Shown here: positions 25,795 through 33,978 of the stretch, in pieces
How the letters are laid out: each line of letters begins with the position of its first letter
Numbering within the stretch: the first letter of the stretch is position 1
Assembly (NCBI GenBank): GCA_965119215.1
Contig: CBCPKK010000005.1
Coordinates: forward strand, 248,001-312,000
DNA length: 64,000 bases
Direction of reading: 5' to 3'
From: Buttiauxella sp965119215
GTDB lineage: Bacteria > Pseudomonadota > Gammaproteobacteria > Enterobacterales > Enterobacteriaceae
Program-made: the position numbers and the translations under genes
The notes under the pieces: model-generated
What the model was told of the DNA's origin: nothing
Databases searched by the model: none
Seen by the model: the letters and a program-made list of their open reading frames with translations, nothing else

Positions 25795-26174
25795 GACTTA
25801 AAAATCCTTGTTATTTTCGAAATATATTCATTTTGTGAATGTTATAATTTGTCGTATATTTAACGTTTTGTTTTCAATTGCCGTGAGTTCTGTTTTTATT
25901 GTTGTTATCGTGCTGACTTAACGATCGTACGAAGTATTTTTCTTGCGGGTTTTGACAGGTTTCACAAAGAGTTAAGTGGTTTAAATAGACTTAATGGTTT
26001 TTATTTTCTTAATTATTTTAATTGCACAATAAGGCGTGGTTTTTATTTGTTTAATGGATTTAATTTGTGGAGCCTGTAACGATTCAGGGAAGGGGCGCTG
26101 GACTCACTGGAAACAAATCTATTACATTCTTCCGGCGCTTGTTGCTTAAGACGGTGCTTAAACAGGAATGAGTG
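25795..26174. promoter_or_regulatory. Divergent citC / dpiB (citA) control region
   Basis: This 380-bp gap has no credible gene and is strongly AT-rich. A TTAATGG-like heptamer recurs: GTTAAGTGG at 25971-25979, TTAATGG at 25991-25997 and 26051-26057, and TTAATTTGTGG at 26060-26070. The response regulator DpiA/CitB binds AT-rich DNA between these genes in relatives, so these repeats are candidate sites. That is inference. Confidence 0.5.
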
Positions 26175-27836
26175 ATGGTAGGTATAAAACATAAAACGGA
26201 ATTTAAGTTTCTCCAGCGTATTGCTTTCCCTTTACGTATTTTTCTCTTACTCCTGTTGATCTCCATTCTTTTAATCGCGGCACTGGGCCAGTATTTATCG
26301 GCAAGTTTCGAAGATTATCTCACCACGCATGTTCGTGATATGGCGATGAACCAGGCACGAATTATCGCCTCCAACGACAGCCTGGTCGAAGCTGTTAAAA
26401 ACCGCGACAGCAAACGCCTTGCCGTTATTGTCGGCAAGCTGGCACACGGTTCTGATTTTGATTATGTCGTCATCGGCGACAGCCACGCCATTCGTCTTTA
26501 CCATCCTAATCCGGCCAAAATCGGCTACCCCATGCAGTGGAACAAACCGGGCGCGCTGGAAAAGGGCGAAAGCTACTTTATTACCGGCACCGGTTCTATA
26601 GGTATGGCGATGCGCGCCAAAACGCCGATTTTCGATGAACAGGGAAAGGTTATCGGCGTGGTGTCTTTGGGGTATCTGGTCAGCAGAATCGACAGTTGGC
26701 GACTCGATTTTTTATTACCGCTGGCGGGCGTGTTCGTCCTGATCCTGATTATTTTGCTGCTTTTGTCCTGGCTGTTTGCTGCCCATATTCGTAGACAAAT
26801 GTTGGGCATGGAGCCACGGCAAATTGCCCGCGTGGTGCGCCAGCAAGAGGCGTTATTTGGTTCGGTATTTGAAGGGCTGATCGCTGTTGATCCCGATGGG
26901 CTTATCACCGCCATTAATCGCAATGCACGCAAAATGCTTGGGTTAAGTTCACCTGGCCGTCAGTGGCTTGGAAAGCCCATTGGTGACGTGGTTCACCCAG
27001 CGGGATTTTTCACGAAAAAAATAGAAGAAAAACAGCAGGATGTTATTTGCACCTTTAATGGTTTGAGCGTGATTGCCAACCGTGGCCCGATTCATTCCGG
27101 CGATGAACTGCTGGGCGCGATCATCAGTTTTCGCAGTAAAGATGAAATCAGCACGCTCAACGCACAACTTACGCAAATTAAACAATACGTTGAGAGTCTG
27201 CGCACGCTGCGGCACGAACATTTGAACTGGATGTCCACGTTGAGCGGTCTGTTACAAATGAAAGAGTACGATCGGGTGCAGGCGATGATAAAAGGGAAAT
27301 CGCAGGCGCAGCAGGATCTGATCGACTGTCTGCGCAGCTCTTTTAACGATCGCCAGGTCGCAGGGCTGTTATTTGGTAAATCCCAACGCGCCCATGAATT
27401 AGGTCTGGTGCTGAATATTGCGCCTGGCAGCCAGCTTCGCCAGCTTCCTGAAGGCCTGGACAGCACCGAGTTTGCTGCGGTGGTGGGTAACCTTCTGGAT
27501 AACGCATTCGACGCCAGCCTGAATAATCCGCAAGGCAATAAGACCGTTGAACTTTGGCTGAGCGATGAAGGCGATGAAGTGATTATTGAAGTTGCCGATC
27601 AGGGCTGCGGGGTGCCGGAAGCGTTACGAGAGGTCATTTTCGATTTGGGCGTGAGCACCAAAACCGACATGGCTGATGAGCACGGTATCGGGCTGTATCT
27701 TATTGCAAGTTATGTAGGCCGCTGCGGCGGCGTGATCACGCTTGAGGATAACGATCCTTATGGCGCGTTATTTACCGTTTTTATTCCGAAAGTGAAGAAG
27801 ACCCATGGCACAACCTCTAACGATTCTGATAGTTGA
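26175..27836 (+). CDS. dpiB: Citrate-sensing histidine kinase DpiB/CitA
   Basis: The 553-aa kinase has membrane segment 1 at about residues 21-42, a periplasmic citrate-binding PAS domain at ~43-178 (FDYVVIGDSHAIRLYHPNP, KGESYFITGTGSIGMAMRAKTPI), and segment 2 at ~179-203. A cytoplasmic PAS domain lies near 225-325. Phospho-His347 lies in LRTLRHEHLNWM, and the HATPase has NLLDNAFDA, DQGCGVP and GIGLYL. It senses external citrate and phosphorylates DpiA. An overlapping GTG at 26172 is an alternative start. It overlaps dpiA by 32 nt. Confidence 0.94.
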   Translation: MVGIKHKTEFKFLQRIAFPLRIFLLLLLISILLIAALGQYLSASFEDYLTTHVRDMAMNQARIIASNDSLVEAVKNRDSKRLAVIVGKLAHGSDFDYVVIGDSHAIRLYHPNPAKIGYPMQWNKPGALEKGESYFITGTGSIGMAMRAKTPIFDEQGKVIGVVSLGYLVSRIDSWRLDFLLPLAGVFVLILIILLLLSWLFAAHIRRQMLGMEPRQIARVVRQQEALFGSVFEGLIAVDPDGLITAINRNARKMLGLSSPGRQWLGKPIGDVVHPAGFFTKKIEEKQQDVICTFNGLSVIANRGPIHSGDELLGAIISFRSKDEISTLNAQLTQIKQYVESLRTLRHEHLNWMSTLSGLLQMKEYDRVQAMIKGKSQAQQDLIDCLRSSFNDRQVAGLLFGKSQRAHELGLVLNIAPGSQLRQLPEGLDSTEFAAVVGNLLDNAFDASLNNPQGNKTVELWLSDEGDEVIIEVADQGCGVPEALREVIFDLGVSTKTDMADEHGIGLYLIASYVGRCGGVITLEDNDPYGALFTVFIPKVKKTHGTTSNDSDS

Positions 27837-28485
27837 AGATGAAACGCCGCTGGCTGAAATGCACGCTGAGTATATTCGTCGTTTTTACGGCTGTGGGCAG
27901 GTGTGGCTGGCGGGTGATTTAGCGCAGGCGCGCATGATGATCGAACGTTTTAAACCTACGCTCATCTTGCTGGATAACTACTTGCCTGACGGAAAGGGGA
28001 TTACGCTTTTGCTTGAGCTAACCCAGGCCCGTTATGCAGGAGGCGTGGTGTTCACGACGGCGGCAAGCGACATGGATACCGTGTCGGAAGCGGTGCGCTG
28101 TGGTGCATTCGATTATTTAGTCAAACCGATAGCCTATGAGCGCCTGGGGCAAACGCTGGAACGTTTTCAGCAGCGCATGGAAATGCTGGCAAGCAACGTT
28201 AGCGCCAGCCAAAGGCAGATTGACGACATGTTTAACGCCTATGCGCGTGGCGAGAGTAAAGAGGAGTTGCCCGCTGGTATTGATGCGCTGACGCTGGCTA
28301 AAGTGGAGTTGTTATTTGCTGAACCGGAAGCTCGGCATACAGCAGAAACGGTGGCGCAAGAGTTGCAATTAAGCCGCACTACGGCGAGGCGCTATCTTGA
28401 GTTTGCAGCAGGGAGGCAGAAAATTATGGCAGAGATTGTGTACGGAAAGGTGGGAAGACCACAGCGCACATACCGTGCGCTGTGA
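27805..28485 (+). CDS. dpiA: Citrate two-component response regulator DpiA/CitB
   Basis: The 226-aa protein equals E. coli DpiA in length. The receiver domain (1-125) has acidic pocket VEDE, phospho-Asp57 in LILLDNYLPDG, Thr in VVFTTAA and Lys in YLVKP. The C-terminal region carries a winged-helix DNA-binding domain (TAETVAQELQLSRTTARRYLEF). It activates the divergent cit operon. It ends just before an ERIC element. Confidence 0.94.
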   Translation: MAQPLTILIVEDETPLAEMHAEYIRRFYGCGQVWLAGDLAQARMMIERFKPTLILLDNYLPDGKGITLLLELTQARYAGGVVFTTAASDMDTVSEAVRCGAFDYLVKPIAYERLGQTLERFQQRMEMLASNVSASQRQIDDMFNAYARGESKEELPAGIDALTLAKVELLFAEPEARHTAETVAQELQLSRTTARRYLEFAAGRQKIMAEIVYGKVGRPQRTYRAL

Positions 28486-28487
28486 GT

Positions 28488-28613
28488 TTACCCGTCATAC
28501 TTCGAGCTGCAGGGGTGTTGGCTGCACTCCCTCACCCCAGTCACTTACTTAAGTAAGCTCCTGGGGATTCACTCCCTTGCCGCCTACCTGCAACTCGAAT
28601 TATTTAGGGTATA
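28488..28613. repeat. ERIC element (enterobacterial repetitive intergenic consensus)
   Basis: About 126 bp with terminal inverted repeats (TACCCGTCATACTTCGAG ... CTGCAACTCGAATTATTTAG). It has the central ERIC core CACCCCAGTCACTTACTTAAG and TAAGCTCCTGGGGATTCAC, which correspond to the ERIC2 and ERIC1R primer sites. It lies between the convergent dpiA and dcuC genes, its usual kind of location, and may act in both transcripts' 3' ends. Confidence 0.93.
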
Positions 28614-28618
28614 AAGAT

Positions 28619-29998
28619 TTAGCTTCCAATTATTGCAGCAGATGGCACCAGGATCTCGGTGGCAATAATCACCACAACCAAACCGACGGCAATCGGCACT
28701 GACGTGCGTTTTACGACTTCGAATGGCGAGATTTTTGCCATACCGGCAACCGCCACCACCACGCCGGAAACCGGGGAAATGGTACGACCCAGGTTGGAGG
28801 CTTGCAGCATCGGGATAGCAAGGTAGGCCGGGTTAATGCCGGAGGAGTGAGCCAGTTTCGGGATCATCTCAACAAAGGCGTAGAACGGCGCGTTACCTGA
28901 ACCAGTAGTCATTGCGGCCAGCATGGTGAGAACGACCAGCACCAGCATCAAAATGATACTTGCGGAACCGAACGATGTGGCAATGGAAATCAGGCTCTGG
29001 ATAAAGCCGATGGTGCTCAGACCCTGGGCAAATACGCCCGCTGCAACCAACAACATGACGACGTTTGCAAAGGCGTCAGCCATGCCGCGATAGCAAACTT
29101 CCAGGCCGGAAAAGACGTTTTGGGTATTGAAGCCGCGGAAGAATTCAATGATGGCCGAAATCAGAATACAGATAACCAGAATGGTGATGATGTGTAACTG
29201 CGGGCCCCATTTACCATCGAAAATCAACACGCCGATAATCGGTGCGAAGGGCAGGATGGCGTAGAACGAAGGCGCAGTGGTCTGGATTTCGCTGACATCC
29301 AGCATTTCATGGCTGATGTTTTCTTTTTTATCCAGGTAGCGTTGCCAGAAGAAGTGGGCAATCGCCATGGCAATAATCGCTGCGATAGAAATCGGTACGG
29401 TTGTTTTGAAGGCAAAATCAACCAGTGTCATTTCCGCCGCTTTTGCGGCTAGCACCACGTCGCCAGAGGTGGGTGACAGGATGATTGCAGCAGGGGAGGC
29501 GCAAATTGCGGCAGCGGCACCACGGCTAATGCCGACGTTAACCATGACCGGGAACAGGGTTGCCATCAGTAACACGCCAAGGCCAGTGGCAGAAGAAACT
29601 GCCAGTGACATCAGGCAGGCTACGAAATAGGCAGCAACCATCAAAATGTACGGTGAGTTGATAAACTTCAGCGGTTTTGACGCGAGTTTAACCACCATGT
29701 CATTAGCGCCGATATGCGTCATATAAGCTGCGAAACCGCACAGCATCATAATCATCATGCCGAGATCGCCACCACGGCTCATCAGCAGGATTTTTACATA
29801 TTCAACAATATCAGTGACGTTATAACCGGTGCTTTCCGCACTGGCCGGTAATACTTTATGACCCAACAATGCACTGATAATAAGCAGTAATAAACCACCG
29901 ACAAATAATACGCCGGTCGCAGAGTAGCCTTTGATGATGTAGCGAGCTACACCAACAATAACCACAACCCCAATAAGTAATTCCATGATAGTCAGCAT
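28619..29998 (-). CDS. dcuC: Anaerobic C4-dicarboxylate transporter DcuC
   Basis: The 459-aa inner-membrane carrier is nearly identical to E. coli DcuC (461 aa), with IMMLCGFAAYMTHIGANDM, SLAVSSATGLGVLLMATLFP, SPAAIILSPTSGDVV and SNLGRTISPVSGVVV. It mainly exports succinate during anaerobic growth, which complements CitT-mediated exchange. The ATG at 29998 follows AGGGGGC; the longer frame upstream is not conserved. Confidence 0.95.
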   Translation of the reverse strand: MLTIMELLIGVVVIVGVARYIIKGYSATGVLFVGGLLLLIISALLGHKVLPASAESTGYNVTDIVEYVKILLMSRGGDLGMMIMMLCGFAAYMTHIGANDMVVKLASKPLKFINSPYILMVAAYFVACLMSLAVSSATGLGVLLMATLFPVMVNVGISRGAAAAICASPAAIILSPTSGDVVLAAKAAEMTLVDFAFKTTVPISIAAIIAMAIAHFFWQRYLDKKENISHEMLDVSEIQTTAPSFYAILPFAPIIGVLIFDGKWGPQLHIITILVICILISAIIEFFRGFNTQNVFSGLEVCYRGMADAFANVVMLLVAAGVFAQGLSTIGFIQSLISIATSFGSASIILMLVLVVLTMLAAMTTGSGNAPFYAFVEMIPKLAHSSGINPAYLAIPMLQASNLGRTISPVSGVVVAVAGMAKISPFEVVKRTSVPIAVGLVVVIIATEILVPSAAIIGS

Positions 29999-30397
29999 TA
30001 AAGCCCCCTGTTGCGTTTGGCTTTCGGCATCTTTTGGCCGAGCCTGAACGTAACGCCATGCCTGAAAAATAAATAGACGCTTTGCAGTCGTCAGCGAAAA
30101 CGGTGCCAATCTGCCTGAATCGTGGGCAGAGATTTCTGATAAGCATCAATTTTAGTAAGTTTCGTTACGCTGCCATGACACTTTTGCAGGCAGCACGGCA
30201 ATTATGGCATCTACCTATTGATAAGCGTTATATATTTATACAGATTATCGTTCTATTAATAATCATTTGAAGGCTATTAAATTAAAGAAATATTACGGAA
30301 TTGTTAATTAACTGGCTGAATGTAAAGCAGCTAAAAAATCCTTTAAAATAAAAGAGTCTGATGCTTATACTGCCGCCTCGCATATTTCGGGGTTTGT
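29999..30397. promoter_or_regulatory. Divergent dcuC / cus-like control region
   Basis: This 399-bp gap has no supported gene. A candidate plus-strand promoter (TTTAAA at 30342, TATACT at 30366-30371, 18-bp spacer) precedes the metal-efflux module. The dcuC side is AT-rich; only a half FNR-like site (TTGATAAGCG near 30220) was seen. I recognised no CusR or CueR box. Confidence 0.35.
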
Positions 30398-30811
30398 ATG
30401 TTGCAATCCGCATTCTGGTCGACTAGCCATTTACGCTTCTTCAGAAAGCATCTTTTGATGTTGCTGTTGGCGTTTGGCTGGCTGTTTGTTAACAGCCAGG
30501 TCGCAGTGGCATCGCATGACTGCCCGGTAGAATTCAGCGCACAGCCGCTTTCCATGCAACATAACCAACATATGTTGATGGGCGACGAGTTCGAGATGGT
30601 GAAAGCGAAGGGCGCGCTGTGCGAAAAGCACTGCATTCCTGACGTGATGCAAAAAGATAACGACCACAGTTCTCTAATTGCCTTACCCGTTACCCCTACT
30701 CTGGCGTTAGTGGTGCCTGACTGTACGGAAGCGTTGGTTCCGGCTACCGTATTAACCCCTCCTGCTACTGGGCCTCCGGCCACCATTCGGTTTTGTCGTT
30801 TTAGAGAATAA
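30398..30811 (+). CDS. Exported Cys/His/Met-containing protein upstream of the efflux genes (unknown)
   Basis: The 137-aa product has a hydrophobic N-terminal segment (LLMLLLAFGWLFVNSQVAVAS) that looks like a signal peptide or anchor. A region with possible metal ligands follows: SHDCP, MQHNQHMLMGDEFEM and ALCEKHC. The tail is Pro/Thr-rich. The ATG follows GGGG at a normal distance and CusF begins 64 bp downstream, so the gene probably starts the efflux operon. Small DUF2946-like proteins of this size often precede copper genes, but I cannot assign the family firmly. A periplasmic metal-binding role is inferred. Confidence 0.7.
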   Translation: MLQSAFWSTSHLRFFRKHLLMLLLAFGWLFVNSQVAVASHDCPVEFSAQPLSMQHNQHMLMGDEFEMVKAKGALCEKHCIPDVMQKDNDHSSLIALPVTPTLALVVPDCTEALVPATVLTPPATGPPATIRFCRFRE

Positions 30812-30875
30812 CTCCAGCACTGTCTTGGTTTACAGGCGTTTTGCCATCCTTTGACTTGTGTTCTGGAGATTTTTT

Positions 30876-31229
30876 ATGTCTATTTTTTCTGTACGTTCCC
30901 TCGCAGCCGTAGCACTGTCTGTCTTTGCTTTCTTTACCGTGGCTCACGCCGCTTCTCACGAGATGTCTCATGAGATGTCGATGCCAATGGCTCAACCAAT
31001 GACCACAGAGATTTACCATGGTCACGGTGTTGTGAAGAAAGTCACCAACGATTCCATGTCGATTGCCCACCTTCCTGTTTCTGCTCTTAACTGGCCTGCA
31101 ATGACCATGACTTTCAGCCTGCCTGAAGCTGGATTGCTGCCGGTGGTTAAGGCAGGCGATACGGTTGATTTCACTTTTAGCCAGCAGGCTGAAGGTTACA
31201 AAATCGCTTCGGTTACTCCGACTAAGTAA
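30876..31229 (+). CDS. cusF: Periplasmic Cu/Ag chaperone, CusF-like
   Basis: The 117-aa precursor has a signal peptide ending near TVAHA, then a His/Met-rich linker (SHEMSHEMSMPM). The CusF OB-fold has all metal-binding residues: His65, Trp73, Met76 and Met78 (AHLPVSALNWPAMTM). CusF binds Cu(I)/Ag(I) through these residues and a cation-pi contact, delivering metal to the CusB/CusA pump. The start at 30876 follows GGAG; an upstream in-frame start is less likely. Confidence 0.88.
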   Translation: MSIFSVRSLAAVALSVFAFFTVAHAASHEMSHEMSMPMAQPMTTEIYHGHGVVKKVTNDSMSIAHLPVSALNWPAMTMTFSLPEAGLLPVVKAGDTVDFTFSQQAEGYKIASVTPTK

Positions 31230-31240
31230 CTGAGGTCATT

Positions 31241-32497
31241 ATGAAACAACATTCCCTGAGCTTGTGGCTCGGCGGGGTGCTGTTTGCTGTGTCTGTCTCT
31301 GCCGCTCATGCGGCAGAGTTCAGCCTGCAACAGACCCTGGCTGCTGCTGAACATTATTCCGCAGAACTGTCTGCTAACCGTAATCAGAGCAATGCGCTGA
31401 ATGCGATGGCAGATTCTGCGCGCGAATTACCTGATCCAAAATTGAAATTTGGCATTGAAAACGTCCCGGTACAGGGCAGTAACAACCATCGATTTACCCG
31501 CGAAGGCATGACCATGCAGCGCATTGGCATCATGCAGGATTACGTCAGCGAGGAAAAACGCGACCGCAAAGCCGACACTATTCTCGCGCAATCGGCCAGC
31601 AGTGCGGCCAAAGCCGAGGTGATTCGGGTGACGTTGCAAAGAGCAACGGCTCAGGCCTGGCTTGATCTGGCGCTGTCGCAAAAGGTACTGGCGACAGCCC
31701 AAAAATTGGTTGCTGAAACTGATCGCCAGGTCAGCGTGCAAAAGGCAACGGTTGCCAGCGGCAGTACACCGGCATCAAGCGTGGTGGATCTTCGTATGAC
31801 GCTACTGGGCATGCAGGACAAAGTGACGCTCGCACAGCGTGATGTGGCGCTGGCGCAGACGCGTTTGTTGCAACTTACCGGCGAACAAATTGATAACACC
31901 AGCGGTGCGTTGCCGCGTTATCAGCGCTTGCCTGCTGACCCTGCTGTGTTGGAAGAAAATGTGGGACAGCACCCGGAAGTGATTGAAGCGGCGCGCGAGG
32001 CGGATGTCGCCAAAGCCCGTTCGGCGCAGTCTGAGGTGGCAGCACAACCTAACGTTGGCGTTGAAGTGTATTACGCCCGTCGCGCAGATGACTACGACGA
32101 TATGGCGGGTGTGATGTTCACCGTGGATTTGCCGCTGTTTAAATCGCATCGTCAGGATAAAGACCTGGCGGCAGAGTTGTCTCGTTCGATGGAGGCCAAC
32201 GACCAGCTGGCTCTGGCTAATCGCGCGCGCGTGGCGCAGGTTCGTACTCTGGTCGCGCAATATCAGGCCGCTCAAACCCTGTGGCTGCGCCAACAAGAAG
32301 AAATCTTGCCTCTACAACGCCAGCGCGTGTCGCTTATTGAAGCGCAATATCGCTCCGGGCAATCCACTCTTTCCGATTTACTCAATGCTCGTCGCACCCT
32401 GCTTGATACCGAACTGACTGCGCACAGCGCTGAAAAAACCGTGGCTGAAACCTGGGCCGCTATTCGCTATCTGACGCCTCAGGAAGACAACCAATAA
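31241..32497 (+). CDS. TolC-family outer-membrane factor of the metal efflux system (CusC/CzcC-like)
   Basis: The 418-aa protein has a type I signal peptide (cleavage near SAAHA) and two outer-membrane efflux repeats rich in coiled-coil Ala/Gln helices. ELPDPKLKFGIENVPV is typical of CzcC/CusC-like factors of heavy-metal RND pumps. E. coli CusC is a lipoprotein of about 460 aa, whereas no Cys follows the signal peptide here, so this protein seems not to be lipid-anchored. It starts 11 bp after cusF and its stop shares a base with the start of the adaptor gene. Confidence 0.85.
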   Translation: MKQHSLSLWLGGVLFAVSVSAAHAAEFSLQQTLAAAEHYSAELSANRNQSNALNAMADSARELPDPKLKFGIENVPVQGSNNHRFTREGMTMQRIGIMQDYVSEEKRDRKADTILAQSASSAAKAEVIRVTLQRATAQAWLDLALSQKVLATAQKLVAETDRQVSVQKATVASGSTPASSVVDLRMTLLGMQDKVTLAQRDVALAQTRLLQLTGEQIDNTSGALPRYQRLPADPAVLEENVGQHPEVIEAAREADVAKARSAQSEVAAQPNVGVEVYYARRADDYDDMAGVMFTVDLPLFKSHRQDKDLAAELSRSMEANDQLALANRARVAQVRTLVAQYQAAQTLWLRQQEEILPLQRQRVSLIEAQYRSGQSTLSDLLNARRTLLDTELTAHSAEKTVAETWAAIRYLTPQEDNQ

Positions 32498-33978
32498 TGA
32501 AAACCATCACACAACTCTCACTGTTAGCACTCACTATCGCGGCGGCACTTGGCGTTGGCTACTACGCGGGTAAACAAAATGCAGGTAACCAAAGCTACAG
32601 CGCAACGGCTCCGGCGGCTCAATCTGAAAGAAAAGTTCTCTATTGGTATGACCCGATGACGCCAGGCCAGCGCTTTGATAAGCCGGGTAAATCGCCGTTT
32701 ATGGATATGGATTTAGTACCGCGCTATGCCGATGAAGCCACCGAAAATGGCGGGGTGACGGTAAGTGCTCGCCAACAACAAAATCTGGGGATTAAAACGG
32801 CGCGGGTTGAGAAGAAAACGCTGGATTATCAGTTTGATGCTTTTGCCACTGTTTCAACCGATGAACGCAGCGTGCAGATTATCCCGGCCAGTGCCAACGG
32901 CGTTGTTGAAAGGCTTTTTGTGAATGCGCCGCAGCAATTTGTGAAAGCGGGCGAACCGCTGGCGCAGTTGTGGATACCTGAATGGACGGCGGCTCAACAA
33001 GAATACCTGGCTGTGCGCCGTTTGGGTGACAGCGCATTAAGTTCGGCTGCCCGCGAACGCCTGCAATTGCAGTTTATGCCTGCTGAAATTATTCGCCAGG
33101 TCGAACGCAGCGGCAAACCGCAAACCCGCGTGACGGTGCGGGCAAAGCAGGCCGGTTATATCAACAAGCTGGATACGCGTGAGGGGGCGCAGGTGGTGGC
33201 AACGGCACCACTGTTTGAAATCGCCAGCCTTGAATCGGTATGGATTGTGATTGATTACCCGCAATCTCAGGCGCAGGTGCTGCAAGTGGGCAGTGAGATT
33301 TTGGCCTCAAGTGATAGCTGGCCGGGCGAGGTTTTCCACGGTCGAGTCAGCGAGTTGCTGCCAAATATGGAAACCACAACCCGAACGCTGAAAGCGCGCA
33401 TCGTGTTGGAAAACGCGCAAATGAAACTCAAACCGGGTATGTACCTGAATGTGAAACTGGCAAAACAACCCAATCTTCCGCCGGTACTGGCAATTCCTGA
33501 AGAAGCGCTGATTGAAACGGGAAGTGCCAGCCGGGTGTTGGTCACTCAGGACGATGGCCATTTCAGCCCGGTAAATGTGGTTGTCGGCGCGGCACAAAAT
33601 GGTTGGGTTGAAATTAAACAGGGACTGAAAGAGGGCGATAAAGTCGTTACTTCCGGGCAGTTCTTGATTGATTCTGAAGCCAGCTTGCGCAGCGCGTTAC
33701 CACAGGAAATACCACAGGAAAAAGCAGCTGTTCCTGCAAGTCCAGTCTATGAAGGCACTGCGGTAGTGAAAGAAATTGCGGATGACGCGATTACGCTTTC
33801 GCATCAGCCTATTCCCGCCCTGAAATGGGGCGCGATGACCATGGACTTCGCACTGAAATCAGCCGCAGACGCCCAGGGCGTTAAAGTCGGTGACAGCGTG
33901 ATGTTCAGCTTTACCATGGATGACGAAAAGGGTGCCGTGATCACTCATCTGATGCCAATGGCGGGGGCGATGAAATGA
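32497..33978 (+). CDS. cusB: RND periplasmic adaptor CusB-like with C-terminal CusF domain
   Basis: The 493-aa adaptor has a signal anchor (LALTIAAALGVGYYAG). The CusB N-terminal domain has YWYDPMTPGQRFDKPGKS and FMDMDLVPRYADE, and barrel-sandwich and beta-barrel regions follow to about residue 400. Unlike E. coli CusB it continues with a complete CusF-type OB domain (417-493) that keeps His436, Trp444, Met447 and Met449. CusB bridges CusA and the outer-membrane channel and receives Cu(I)/Ag(I). A covalent chaperone domain is also known in some SilB proteins. It overlaps cusA by 4 nt. Confidence 0.9.
   Translation: MKTITQLSLLALTIAAALGVGYYAGKQNAGNQSYSATAPAAQSERKVLYWYDPMTPGQRFDKPGKSPFMDMDLVPRYADEATENGGVTVSARQQQNLGIKTARVEKKTLDYQFDAFATVSTDERSVQIIPASANGVVERLFVNAPQQFVKAGEPLAQLWIPEWTAAQQEYLAVRRLGDSALSSAARERLQLQFMPAEIIRQVERSGKPQTRVTVRAKQAGYINKLDTREGAQVVATAPLFEIASLESVWIVIDYPQSQAQVLQVGSEILASSDSWPGEVFHGRVSELLPNMETTTRTLKARIVLENAQMKLKPGMYLNVKLAKQPNLPPVLAIPEEALIETGSASRVLVTQDDGHFSPVNVVVGAAQNGWVEIKQGLKEGDKVVTSGQFLIDSEASLRSALPQEIPQEKAAVPASPVYEGTAVVKEIADDAITLSHQPIPALKWGAMTMDFALKSAADAQGVKVGDSVMFSFTMDDEKGAVITHLMPMAGAMK

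Noticed and set aside
30210..30235. FNR site upstream of dcuC
   Set aside because: Only the TTGAT half is present; the second half does not match ATCAA.
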